A stretch of DNA of 64,000 nucleotides, taken from the NCBI GenBank assembly GCA_015680685.1, contig MNCI01003467.1, forward strand, positions 2,440 through 66,439. Reading direction: 5' to 3'. The translations under genes were made by a program, and so were the position numbers. A model generated the notes under the pieces. That model was not told where the DNA came from. It made no database searches and saw nothing but the letters and a program-made list of their open reading frames with translations. Shown in pieces: positions 34,595-44,063 of this stretch (position 1 is the first letter of the stretch; every line of letters starts with the position of its first letter). This DNA is from Gnetum montanum. Its lineage: Eukaryota > Streptophyta > Gnetopsida > Gnetales > Gnetaceae.

Positions 34595-35112
34595 AAGAAG
34601 AAGAAGAATTTTTGGCCCCTAAAGCAGGGGCCCCCATTGCAAAAGAAGAAGAGGCCCCAGCCATAGAGGAGGAGGCCCCTACTATAGAGGAAGAGGCCTT
34701 TGCTACCAATGATCCTTTTGCAGAGTGTGCCCTAGAACCTGAGGGGCGTATGACTATTGAAGATGCCACTACACTATTGAGTCATCTAGAAGGGGAAGGA
34801 CTACATTTTAATGCTAATGAGTTTGATCACTTGCTTGATAGTGTGTCAATGGATGATTCCCCTGCTATCACCCCTAAGGGTTTGTTGGGTAGGAGCTTTG
34901 CACTATCATTTATGTCATTTTTTAGTTTTTCCTTCCTCTTCTTTGCTAAGCTAACATGCCTTGTTGTGTAGTGGATACTACTATTAAGGCCCCCGATTCT
35001 TCATCTTCAATTTGCCTCCAACCATGGACTAAAACTCTAGAAAAATTTGCCTTTATGGAGGGGATGGTTGATGACATGATTAGCTATCTAAGGCAGATTG
35101 ATCCTAAAATAG
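34595..35112 (+). pseudogene. Antisense gene, exons 5 and 6 (acidic repeat and linker)
   Basis: Exon 5 (34595-34888) encodes tandem acidic units of the type 'EEEAPAIEEEAPTIEEEAF', then 'NDPFAECALEPEGRMTIEDA' and 'FDHLLDSVSMDDSPAITP'. B2 (62217 on) has a longer, more diverged repeat with units like 'ALATEERALVKREEALAVKE', so the repeat number varies. Exon 6 (34972-35112) reads 'PWTKTLEKFAFMEGMVDDMI'; B2 has the equivalent at 62785-62918. Strong negative charge suggests a flexible or protein-binding linker (inference). Confidence 0.65.
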
Positions 35113-35201
35113 GTATGTTCAAATTACAATGTTGGGCTCTCTAAGTTATTGTGTTTTTTTCATTATTTTGTGACTAATGATTTTTTATGTATGATTGATA
35201 G

Positions 35202-36170
35202 CTTCTCATCTTAAATGGGACCCCAAAAAAGTGGTCGAGGTTAACATGATACTTGTGCTCCCACTAGAGGTGACCAAGGTGCCTTGCGATGTATATGAGG
35301 AAATGAGAAAATGTGCACTCTACTTGGCATGATCATTGTGGGAGTGTAGGCATGTCAACAAAGACCTCTGGAAGAGGGTGCAAAAGCTTGAGAAAGAGAA
35401 GGCTAGCTAATCAGTTGAGTTGGAGGATCTACGGTCCAAAAATGAATTTTTATTGGCCCGTGATGCTCCCAACAACACCTGGCATATGGCTAGAATTGAC
35501 TATGCAAGATACTGGTCAGCCGTATGGGGTAAGAACGAGGCCACTCACGAGATCATAGAGCAACACTTGTAGATGGACTTATTGGCCCAGTAAAACCAAG
35601 ATTGGAAGGACTATAACACAAAAGTGTATAAATGGGGGCAAGCACAAAAGAACCATAAGCACATGTACAAAATGAAACATGCTACCTACCATCAGAAATA
35701 TCGGGATGCTTCCGTTGAGTTTCATATCCATAAATTATTTCTCAATTTCATTGGCACTGCTAAGGCCTATGAAAAGTTCATGCAACAGGTAGTGGTTAGT
35801 GAGGCCCCTGAAAGAGAGATGACACTACCTTCCAAGGAAACCACTACCATCACCTTTTCTCTAGGGACACCCAGATGGATGGCTGTGGAGAAGGGAAAAG
35901 TTGTAGCAAGCATTAATCTGGGAGAGGAATATTGGGCCAACCTAATTGAGGAAGAGATTCTTTAGCATCTTGGGGCTGGCATAGACAAAATAACCCCCAA
36001 GATGGACACAGGCCCCTCTCAGGTTAGGCACTTTTTATTGGTTTTGTAGTTTGTTTCATGAGAGCCTTGTTGTAGTTTGATTTATTACTTCGTTTTGTCT
36101 TATGCAGGATCCAAATGGAGGTGCGGGACCTAGTGGAGTTAGAGATGAAGATGTTGGTAGGGACTTGTAG
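35202..36170 (+). pseudogene. Antisense gene, exons 7 and 8 (coiled coil and C-terminus)
   Basis: Exon 7 (35202-36022) reads 'ASHLKWDPKKVVEVNMILVL', 'CRHVNKDLWKRVQKLEKEKA' (coiled-coil heptads), 'SKNEFLLARD', 'WHMARIDYARYW', 'KWGQAQKNHKHMYKMKHATY' and 'FMQQVVVSEAPE'. Exon 8 (36108-36170) is short, acidic and Gly-rich, ending at TAG 36168-36170. In B2 the same exons are at 63033-63836 and 63921 to the window end, with the coiled coil open for 110 codons. The coiled coil implies oligomerisation (inference). Confidence 0.65.
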
Positions 36171-36329
36171 TGTAGTGGCAAAAGAAATTTTTTTTTTTGC
36201 ATTTTATTTTTTTGAAAGAATTATTGTAATGACCCAAATTTTATGAAGAGTAACAAGTGAAACAATTATTTTATTTTGGTTTTATTTTATGGTTAATATT
36301 TTTTGAATGTGTTTGGGCCCCTTGTGGGA

Positions 36330-36560
36330 CCCTTACTCTAGTTTAATAGTTTAAGGCCATTCTAGGCCATGGCATAGTTTAAGGCCATTCCAAACCATGG
36401 CAATAGTTTAAGGCCTTTTCGGGCCATGCAGTGTGATTTCTAAGGGTTGGTTGCTAGTTTTAGGCTTGAGCAGGCTACAACAATAGTTTAAGGACATTTT
36501 GGGCCATTGCTAGTTTTAGGCCATTTCAAGCCATTGCTAGTTTTAGGCAGTTTTGGACCA
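36330..36560. repeat. AGTTTAAGGCC tandem tract between antisense gene and protease
   Basis: About seven units of AGTTTAAGGCCATTnnAGGCC/ AGTTTTAGGC, each an imperfect palindrome around GGCC. On the element strand the units read CCATGG...GGCCTTAAACT, and the same wording follows the protease of B3 at 51395-51515. Related to the TAGTTTAAGGTC tracts on the other side of the antisense gene. Confidence 0.8.
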
Positions 36561-36789
36561 TGTAAAAGGTACTGACAACAAGGGCAATGCAATTAGAAAA
36601 CTTAATGTAAAATGTAAATAATGCAAAAAGCAAAATTAATGTAAAATGTAAATCATGCAAATAGCAAACTTAATATAAAATGTAAATCATGTAAACAACC
36701 AACTTAATGTAAAATGTAAATTATGCCCTTAGAGGTATAACAATTTATTGAAGTGATGAGGACACAAGTCTTAATCATGTAATTGTTTC

Positions 36790-37420
36790 CTAACCCAACG
36801 TGGGTTAGGTGAGGCATATGGTTGGGACACCTTGTAGTGGTATTCATCTATGTTTTGAAGGGCAACTTGGTCCACATTGTTTCTTCACTTGAGTTGATGA
36901 TTTTAACTTGTTCATTTGTTAGACATGACATTTTAGTTTGAATGAGTGCTTCATTTTTAGAGATTTCTATCTCTGAACCTTGCTCCACATCTATGTTGTT
37001 TATAGCCCAGGGAGCTACTTCATTACCATAAATCACTACTTCCCCATCTGCATAGGGTAAGTGGATTTCCTGATGTACAGGTGAGGAGATAGCCCTTAGT
37101 TGGGCTAACTATGATCTCTCTAGGATCAAGTTAAATCCTGGCATCTCCTCCACGATGATAAATACTGTGCTCATGGGGAACTAGTCCCCCACCACGAAGT
37201 TGATGTGCACAGTCCCCTTGACCACGACACACACCCCATTGAAGGACTTAAGGCATGAAGTTGTTGTGGGCTTGATTTGATATACCAAGCCCAACTTGTC
37301 AATGATAAGAAATGGGATTACATTGGTGGTAGCCCCATCATCAATGTGCACCCTACAAATCTTCTACTGGCTAACCCAAATTGTGATGAACATGGGTGCA
37401 GTTGTGACTTGACCCTTTCT
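36790..37420 (-). pseudogene. B1 aspartic protease
   Basis: In element sense: 'RVHIDDGATTNVIP' (active-site D-D/S-G-A, about 37310-37355), then 'VKGTVHINFVVG', 'VEEMPGFNLIL' (flap/ILG region), 'ISSPVHQEIHLPYADGEVVI', and an open stretch 36848-37036. The tail resembles 'VSQPYASPNPRWVRKQLHD'. Stops include one replacing Trp in the ILGRxW segment. In Tat elements this domain ends the first exon of Gag-Pol. B3 has a close relative at 50520-51150. Confidence 0.85.
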
Positions 37421-40400
37421 AGGGTCATCCTTAATGTACTTGTTGTGAAACGTCAATAGGGCCAGCCATGGTTCTTCGGCCGTAGAGAGAAGCATGACAA
37501 CATGGATTGCTTTCTCTTTAGCTAGCATGTTTTTGTGAATAGGAATGGATGTGAACATGCGAACCATTACCTCACGATGTGTTGCAAAGGTCATTATCAG
37601 GTTGTATAGGCTTAATGTTGTATTTTTCTACTTTAAGGCCTACTTAACTTGTGAAAAGGCATTCAAGGATTCTTGCCCATTATCTTGTTTTTTGCTAGCC
37701 TTCTCTTCTTCCATATGCCCTAAGAGACAAATTTCTTGAAGGGGAGTAGCTTCAAGTTGAATGCTAAGCTTTCTTGAACTGGAACATGATGGTTACATTT
37801 GTGCATTGCTATCATTAGCTAATGACAAAGAGGCCATAGGAATTGCAGACAAGGGGGTAGGCTTAGGGGGACCCAACCTAGTACATTCCCTAGCTAGCTT
37901 GTCTGCTAAACGCTCTTCATGCTTCATTGGATAGGGAGGCTATGGTGCAGCTTTCATCACTCAGTTTTGTGTTGGGGNCTTGCATGCCTTGGCACCTTGA
38001 TGATGAATGGTTCCTACGTTGTTACAGTGGTGGAAGGTGCAGAAACTTTAAGTACAAAAGGTGTAGTGGATGTTTGATGAGGAGCCCTAATGACAAAGGG
38101 GGCCTGCAACTTAGTTGTTAGAGTTCCAGCGTTACAAGGAGGTACATGAAAAAAAATGGTTATTGTGGTGACTTAGTGTTGTCATCAATGCCAATAGTGT
38201 TGATGGTGTAACCTACATTGTTAGCACTTAGGGGATCATTGTAAATGCCAATCGACTAGTTTTTAGGCTGAATGGGATTGCTCTCGTCCAAGACCAGCTT
38301 GCCCTGATCGATCATTCATTGAATGTCATCTTTTAATGCTAAACATTAATTTTTATTGTGGCCACAAAATTGATGATAGTCACAAAAATGCTCTAACATA
38401 ATATTCTTAGGCATTGGTGGTTCATTGGGTGTAGCCAAGGAGGGGTTCCAAAGAACTTCATAGTACCTTTCATGGCATCTAATAGCCTCCTCTGACATTC
38501 ACTTGTATTGTATACACCTAGCTTCCAATAATTGCTTCAAGAGTTCTAAATGCTTAATTATTAACTAGGTATACCGTGAGTGGTCCTTGCGCTCAAAGTT
38601 TGGCTTTAGCTGGGTTTTCACCATAGGTGTTGAGGCTAAGAACTAACCTGTGTTACTGGGGCTAGACATGGTGTTAGTGGGAGCATTGGGTGTTGTGGCA
38701 GCCTTTTTCTTTGTTGCTATTGTTGGGCTTGGTTTCCTTTTCCATAGTAGCCACTGTGGTTGTCGCGGCCTTGCCCTTCTCCTTGTCTTTCTTCATGTGT
38801 GCATTTTTATAGGTCACGTAGGATGGGTTCCTGCTGGCTTCAACTGCATCCTAAATGCTCTTGATTTGAGAAAATGCTTGGCTAAGGGACGATAGGGCTA
38901 GGTAGTAGAGCTTAGATGACTTAATGAAGTCATTGACCACACCCTTAAAGATTGCCAATAAGTGAGCCTTAACAATGGATTTGCATATTTCATTCAAGGC
39001 TGGTCTCCATTGTTGTATAAATTTCTTTACAGATTCTAGCAGTTCCTGCTTAATGCTCATGAGATGGTCTAGATTGACTTCCAATTTTAAGTTGTACTTA
39101 AAATGAGCATGAATTGGCTTAGTAGTTCTTCTAAAGCTGAGATGGAGACGTGTGGAAGCACATGGTACCAATCCAAATCTTTTCTTATCAAAGACATGGA
39201 TGATGGTGTGAGGCCATGGTTGCAACAACAAGGATTTAGACCTAAAAGTCATCAAATGTGCATTCGGATCATCCTTCCCATTGTATTTTGTAAATTAGAT
39301 GAGTGGCATCCCAGGGGGCAACATGAGCATAGGGATAGCTAGACTGATGGGGTCATCATGGTAAAATTCCATGACCTAAATGATTTTAGAATCAATGACT
39401 TTGAGATGTTTGATCTCTTCAGTGAGGGTGTAGATGAGTTGGAAGGCTTGGTATAGACTTGAGGATGTTGTGGGGGTTTGTGGGGCTATAGGAGCATCCA
39501 TCATTGGTGGTGTTGTTGGGGTAGCGGCCTGTCCCATGAGGGGCAGCATTGGGGCCACTCCAGCAAGTGGTGTTGCCTAGGCAATCCACCACCTGGTGGG
39601 TGGTGCTACCAGGGTAGCCACTATTGGTGGCATGATAGGGTTGGTTACTTGCCCAGTTGGTGGAGTAGCCCATAGCCCCATGTTTTGCTGCACTATGTGT
39701 GTAACTTATTATGCTTGGGGTTGCACGTAGTGTGACATCTAAGATAGTTAGATGGTAAGGAAAGTAGTGGTTACTGTCCACCACACGGTTGAGGTAGGGC
39801 CCGCTACTGATGGTGGGATAGATGTAGATGAGGAAACTAAAGTAGGACTCATGTGAAGTTGTGACATAGGCAGAGTGTGCACATACAACAGCGTAGACAT
39901 CACCAATGTTGGGTACAATACTAGGGTAGACTAGGAAGGAAGAGTGATTGGGAACGAAGTTGAAGTACCTACATGATGATAAGTTGAGGACATGGGATGA
40001 CTGCCCATCACTGAAGAGGGTCTAGGTTGTGGTAGCATTGTGGCAGTAATGAAAGGGGGAAAAGATAGGAGCTAGTTTAATTGAAAGATAGAAGTGGAAG
40101 GGATAGTCGTGGTGTAGATTGGGCCAACACCTTCAGAGTGGGAGTCCAACTCCTCTTCCCCATCCTAAAAGGGTTCTTCATAGTGGGATGTTGTGTCCCT
40201 TTCTCTTGCCCTACTTACTTGGACAAGTTGGCTTAGCATCCACTAGTATGTATCAGTCAACAGGATAGTTATTTCAAGAGTAGGGATGAACTCCCTCCCA
40301 TTTTGATAGATGAACTCAAAGTTATGTTTGTCTTTGAGTTCATGATGGTCCAATGGTATGTTTGCTTGCATTTTTTCATAGAGAAAATTGTATCACTCTT

Positions 40401-40557
40401 CATCTTGAGGTAGACGTTCGAGTGATTGCTATTCTAGTCTCAAGGATTGCCTCAGCATTAGGATTGGGCTAGGTGGTCTCTCGGGACCTGTCACATTTTG
40501 GATAGAGTAGGGTACCTCCAGGCTTGAGGTGGGAACTGTGGTTTTAATAGGATTCAT
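37421..40557 (-). pseudogene. B1 Gag
   Basis: The frame starts at ATG 40557-40555 ('MNPIKTTVPTSSLEVPY') and runs with scattered stops. The retrotransposon gag core is clear: 'KYNGKDDPNAHLMTFRS' (about 39230-39280), then 'DLDHLMSIKQELLESVKKFI' and 'QQWRPALNEI' in a 134-codon open stretch (38851-39255). A zinc knuckle of the form 'CDYHQFCGHNKN-x-CLALK' lies at about 38330-38385. Gly/Pro/Met-rich linkers flank it. A single N at 37978 marks another join. Gag would form the particle and bind RNA. Confidence 0.85.
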
Positions 40558-41179
40558 TTTCTATTGCAGTTAAAAATTTTAGATGAAATAGGTTGAAGTT
40601 GGGTACTCTTGTAAGTGTCAAAAACTGGTTTCCTTCACTATTATGCCCATTATGCTGAGTAGGACTGCTACGTTGACAAAGTTGTTACGCTGCAAGGAAT
40701 GCAGGTATCGTAATGCAATGGGTAGCATATCATGATGGATAGCATAACACAGTAGAGGGCATTACACAGTAAGTAGCATAACACTATAGAAGAGTGTTAT
40801 GCAGTAACTAGCGTAATAGTGTGGATGGGTAGCATAATGGGGTAGATGGTTGACGAACTACTACGTTGACAGAGTTACTACGCCACTAAAAATGTAGATA
40901 GTGTAATGCAGTTAAATGAGTAAGCAGTTAGCGTGTCACACTAATATGGTTGCTATGCCACATAGGATGTAGGAAGCATAGCATAGTTGACTGGCAGCAT
41001 GGTATAGTAAATAGTTGGATGCTTTGGTCCTACAAGGCTCTAGAGGAACCATCATTGTGACCAATCTGCACCACTCGGTGCAAAGACAACCACAAGGGTG
41101 TCATGTCTAAGCTAGCAGGTGATGGGGTATAGAAAGTGTGCAAGATTACCTATGATGCTTGGAAAGGGCATAGAGAGGT
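40558..41179 (-). other. B1 5' leader with TACGCTA-type words
   Basis: Non-coding leader between primer site and gag. From 40650 to 40990 it is dense in words such as GTTACGCTG, GTAGCATA, GCGTAATAG and CTACGTTGAC, related to the LTR palindromes. No open frame is supported. Confidence 0.6.
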
Positions 41180-41200
41180 CCTCCTTCTAGCACCAAAAAC
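41180..41200 (-). other. B1 primer-binding site
   Basis: Directly next to the LTR end the minus strand reads TTGGTGCTAGAAGGAGG (complement of 41180-41196). Element D has TTGGCACTAGAAGGAGG at the same position relative to its LTR (43164-43180), so two unrelated LTR families use the same primer type. The tRNA was not identified. Confidence 0.75.
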
Positions 41201-42012
41201 TATAACGACTGAAAACGTTAGTGGCTAGGACACCGAGAGCTATTGGGCATATAGCCTAACCCTGGATCCCTGTGAGGGCCATGCTAGAGAAAATAGAAAC
41301 AGGGTGACCTAAATGGTTTGGTCAATCAGACAAGGAATTATTCAGTGTACAATAACCTTTTGTAAACATTTGTCTTAATATTTCATGTAGATATTTAGGC
41401 AAAAAGAGCTGCAACATGCGGAATAGTAAATGCATAGAAAAGCATGTAACTTAAGCAATGAATGTAAACTAAGAGACAATGATGCAAAATATAGTGAAAT
41501 GAAATGAAATGTGCTTAAGTGAGAGAATGCACTACCCCAAAATTGGGGGATTCAATCTTTGCTTGGTTGGAGAAGATGTACAATTGGTGTGCAATGTGGA
41601 TAGGCACAACTTACAATGTAATAGTATGGTCACAACTCCTTAACTACTACCAATGGCCTGCTAGCAAGAACTAATGAGCCGATGCTTGCTAGGCTAAGAG
41701 AAATTTAGGAAGTGCTATTTTTGGGGTTTGTTGTTCATCAACCCACTACTTGCTAGTCTCTTTGCCAAAGCCAATCGCTAGAAAGCCAAATGCCAAAATG
41801 CCAATCACAAGAAAGCCAAGTCACAATACACAAATGCATTGACTATGCTACAGAGGATGACAGGTAGGCTTGAAAGTACCTTTGCAGGCATTAGGACTTC
41901 TGGGATGCCATGTTGTATACACGGTCTAGTGTGACACTATGTCTATAGAGGTATTTGCCCAAACTTTAGGACTATGCTGAATCATGAGAGTCCTGAAGTT
42001 GATGGTGTTTCA
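41201..42012 (-). repeat. B1 5' LTR, internally deleted (812 bp)
   Basis: It aligns with the left LTR from its 3' end (23082) to about 23700 and again from about 25250 to 25435. About 1.55 kb is missing at about 41825, including the TATA box and most palindromes. It ends at TTTCA, followed by ACTGG and A2 RT sequence. Identity to the left LTR looks roughly 80-85 % by eye, mostly transitions. Confidence 0.8.
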
Positions 42013-42095
42013 ACTGGGGCATTGCACAAGCCAAAGAACATTTTCCTATATGCAAATGTCCCCCAAGAACTTGTGAATGTAGTCTTGGTAGCATG
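42013..42095 (-). pseudogene. A2 reverse transcriptase, upstream remainder after B1
   Basis: The minus strand reads 'ATKTTFTSSWGTFAYRKM' then 'FFGLCNAP', the RT segment that immediately precedes the 'ATFQHLV' at which A2 was cut at 23081. Together with the GCTGG/ACTGG flanks this shows that B1 inserted into the A2 RT. Homology fades at about 42095, where the CSI1 fragment begins. Confidence 0.85.
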
Positions 42096-42099
42096 TCGT

Positions 42100-42528
42100 A
42101 CCCTGGCGACAGATGGCCAAGTTGCTAGTCAACAACGCCGTAAGCTAACTGATGGTGCTGCTGTCTAATTTAGGTATGAGATGGTTCAGTGTTTTGGTAG
42201 CTATTTCTTGCCCCGCAAGATTGTTGTTCTTCAGAAGCCACATCAACGCAGGCATCAAATCGGCACTATCCACACATGCATGGACGGATATCCTTGCTAT
42301 GACTGCAGAGATTTTTGAGAACAGTTGCAGCATCTTCCTTTGCTTTTGAAGACCCAATTTTGAAAATATGCACAAGAGGGGGGATTCCACCAGCTGCAGT
42401 ATAGGCCATTTTCTTTCACTCTTTTTGTTGGACAACATGCAGAGCAATGCCACAGCACATTCTTGCTGTTGTTCCAAAGAAAGACTAAGAAGTGAAATAA
42501 CAATTTGCACACCTTCCCTACCTTGAAA
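42100..42528 (-). pseudogene. CSI1-like: Fragment of a cellulose synthase-interactive (CSI1-type) armadillo gene
   Basis: The minus strand encodes armadillo-repeat sequence in order: 'WYAFQGREGVQIVISLLSLS', '[20 protein letters not shown]', 'KWPI', '[18 protein letters not shown]', 'GQEIATKTLNHLIPK' and 'DSSTIS' followed after a stop by 'LTALLTSNLA'. These match what I know of plant CSI1/POM2, which links cellulose synthase complexes to cortical microtubules; that protein is over 2,000 residues, so this is only about 140. One or two frameshifts and a CAG-to-TAG stop are present. It is joined to an LTR terminus at 42529-42570, so it is captured, non-functional DNA. Confidence 0.85.
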
Positions 42529-42570
42529 AGCATACCAACCTGTTCCATGAAATGGCCAAATGTGCCAACA
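42529..42570 (-). repeat. Inverted terminus of a D-family LTR
   Basis: The minus strand from 42570 reads TGTTGGCACATTTGGCCAT, which matches the first bases of the D 3' LTR (45745 on) for about 40 bp with a few changes, up to the point where the CSI1 exon begins. It abuts, head to middle, the truncated D 5' LTR at 42571. Confidence 0.75.
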
Positions 42571-43157
42571 AGTAGGATTGTCTTGAAGAAATTGCTTAAT
42601 TGGACCTTGGAAGTTTGAACAATTCGTAGTTATTGAATTTGGGATAGTTTTATTGTGAAGTGTTTAATCGTATCATTTTACCTTGTTTAAATATTTGAGA
42701 TCTTTACACAAATCTGCTTTCTTTTTTTCTTATCTCTAATTTCCATTGAATCTTGCTCTATTTCTAGTTTTCTTGTGGAACTTTCTCTTTCTTTGGGGAA
42801 AATTAGAAGTAGATTCGCAGAGTTGTGCTCAAATGTTTTTACAAAATTTTATTTGTTACAAGTAGGTATTATAAGGACCACATAGACCAGGCAATTGAAC
42901 AAAATAGGAACTCTCAACAACTCACAGTACTTGGCAAAGTTGGCTGAATCTCTTTAAGATAAGTCATTTGTAGTTTACACACAATGTAATCGTTTCATAT
43001 TTCACAACCGTACATTGCAATAGCACACACACATACTCACATTAACTACTATGTATATTTTGAGGTATTTGGGCCTTGGTGTTGCCAAAGACCAGCTGGC
43101 ACCTAAATCCTATTTGAGGACACTCGTTGGCAGTCGCGTCCCAAACGATCGCCAACA
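42571..43157 (+). repeat. D 5' LTR, truncated to its last 587 bp
   Basis: Same length as, and about 92 % identical to, 48503-49089. It ends CGCCAACA as the 3' LTR does. The first 2.76 kb, including the promoter, is missing; the break coincides with the inverted LTR terminus at 42570. Confidence 0.9.
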
Positions 43158-43163
43158 ATTCTT

Positions 43164-43180
43164 TTGGCACTAGAAGGAGG
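43164..43180 (+). other. D primer-binding site
   Basis: TTGGCACTAGAAGGAGG lies 6 bases after the LTR end, and matches the B1 primer site in 15 of 17 positions. Confidence 0.7.
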
Positions 43181-43295
43181 GCTGAAAATTTAGCCTCTAG
43201 GTTCATAAGCCTTATAATTTTAACACATCAACCATTCTTTGTTACTATAAAGGCTTAAGAAATTAGATACTATTTTTAGTTCATGACCAAGAAGA

Positions 43296-44063
43296 TTGAT
43301 AGTTTGGAAAATTCAAAAGTTTCAAAAGATATTCTTAATTCTAAGACTGATTCTTCATCGGAAGAAGAACAAAAGAAAGATTTTGAATTGGGAAAGTAGT
43401 GGAGTGAAAACTAGAAGATCAAGAAGATCACCCATTATATCTAGTTTATCGATCCATAAGAGAAGATCTAGAAAGTCTAAGAGTTTAACTATCCAAAGGA
43501 ATAGAATGGAAAATACTTGGCAAAGAGTTACACTATTAGGATTTCAAAATTACAATGATATTCCTAAGGTAGTTTACAAATATTTGCCTGAGCCTTTCAT
43601 TCCTGGAAAAGCTTATTTAGCTGAAGAATATATTCACATGTTTGAGTTAGCTTTAGCTCATGCAAATATTCAACATCAAGATCAAGCTTGTAGGTTGTTT
43701 GTATCAAATCTAAAGGATATGGCTCAGATTTGGTATTCGAACTTACCAAGTAATAGTATTACAAGTTGGGATGACATGAAGAATCTTTTCTTAGCCCAGT
43801 TTGGTAATCAATTAGATCAACAACAACTATACTGTGGGCTGATACAAGCTAAGCAAGGAGTTAAAGAGTCAATTAGAGATTTTAACATCAAGTTTCAACG
43901 AATTTGTGGACTCTTTCAAAGACAATATAGGCCATCAGAAGAAATGCTTAAAGAAACTTATCTTAAGGTTGTCAACTCCAACATTTCAATTTGGTTAAGG
44001 AGAACTCCAAACTTAACTACACTAAATGACTACTTTAGTGAAGCTATACAATTAGAAAAATAG
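43296..44063 (+). CDS. D Gag, N-terminal and capsid-like part
   Basis: An open frame of 255 codons. After a basic N-terminus ('RKKNKRK', 'KTRRSRRSP', 'HKRRSRKSK') comes the retrotransposon gag core: 'WQRVTLLGFQNYNDIP', 'AEEYIHMFELALAHANI', 'ACRLFVSNLKDMAQIWYSNL', 'SWDDMKNLFLAQFGNQ', 'LIQAKQGVKESIRDFNIKFQ' and 'FSEAIQLEK'. It forms the RNA-packaging particle in the cytoplasm. The frame ends in TAG at 44061-44063; the next codons read on in the same style, so the stop may be a decayed Gln codon. The first ATG of the real product could lie further in (Met at 43506). Confidence 0.8.
   Translation: MIVWKIQKFQKIFLILRLILHRKKNKRKILNWESSGVKTRRSRRSPIISSLSIHKRRSRKSKSLTIQRNRMENTWQRVTLLGFQNYNDIPKVVYKYLPEPFIPGKAYLAEEYIHMFELALAHANIQHQDQACRLFVSNLKDMAQIWYSNLPSNSITSWDDMKNLFLAQFGNQLDQQQLYCGLIQAKQGVKESIRDFNIKFQRICGLFQRQYRPSEEMLKETYLKVVNSNISIWLRRTPNLTTLNDYFSEAIQLEK

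Larger units (their letters stand above)
31348..36170 (+). pseudogene. Multi-exon gene antisense to B1, between protease and RT; function unknown
   Basis: Eight exons are inferred by comparing B1 with B2: about 31390-31601, 32567-33015, 33101-33375, 33468-34514, 34595-34888, 34972-35112, 35202-36022 and 36108-36170. Donors include GTAAGT (31602), GTGAGT (33016), GTGTG (33376), GTAAGC (34515), GTATGT (35113) and GTTAGG (36023). Acceptors end TAG or CAG. The product is about 1,000 residues: two small N-terminal exons, a 1-kb globular exon, an acidic repeat exon, and a C-terminal coiled-coil exon. I do not recognise the family. Exon 4 keeps one reading frame for over 1 kb despite about 11 stops, which suggests former coding. 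It could be a captured host gene or an accessory gene of the element. Confidence 0.75.
23082..42012 (-). mobile_element. B1: 18.9-kb Tat/Ogre-like Ty3/gypsy element with an antisense gene inside
   Basis: In element sense (right to left): 5' LTR 42012-41201, primer site, leader, gag from 40557, protease to about 36790, tandem tract, opposite-strand gene 36170-31348, tandem tract, a splice-acceptor-like site at 30866, RT, RNase H, a second archaeal-type RNase H, integrase to 27345, tandem tract, 3' UTR, polypurine tract and 3' LTR. The double RNase H and the huge size are hallmarks of the Tat lineage (Ogre and relatives). The outer bases are TGTAAT...TTTCA. The flanks GCTGG (23077-23081) and ACTGG (42013-42017) look like a 5-bp target duplication with one change, and the target is the A2 RT. 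Confidence 0.9.

Noticed and set aside
34578-34769. Minus-strand Ser/Ala-rich frame of 63 codons
   Set aside because: It is the mirror of the acidic repeat in exon 5 of the plus-strand gene, whose frame is conserved in B2.
31348-36170. A host gene that happened to be hit on both sides by retroelement pieces
   Set aside because: The same gene has the same place and orientation relative to RT in B2, with the same tandem tracts at its start. A shared element component is the simpler explanation.
39419-39784. Minus-strand frame of 121 codons with His/Thr/Pro
   Set aside because: It overlaps the Pro/Met/Gly-rich linker of B1 gag, but its frame lacks the gag signature; treated as part of the degraded gag region.
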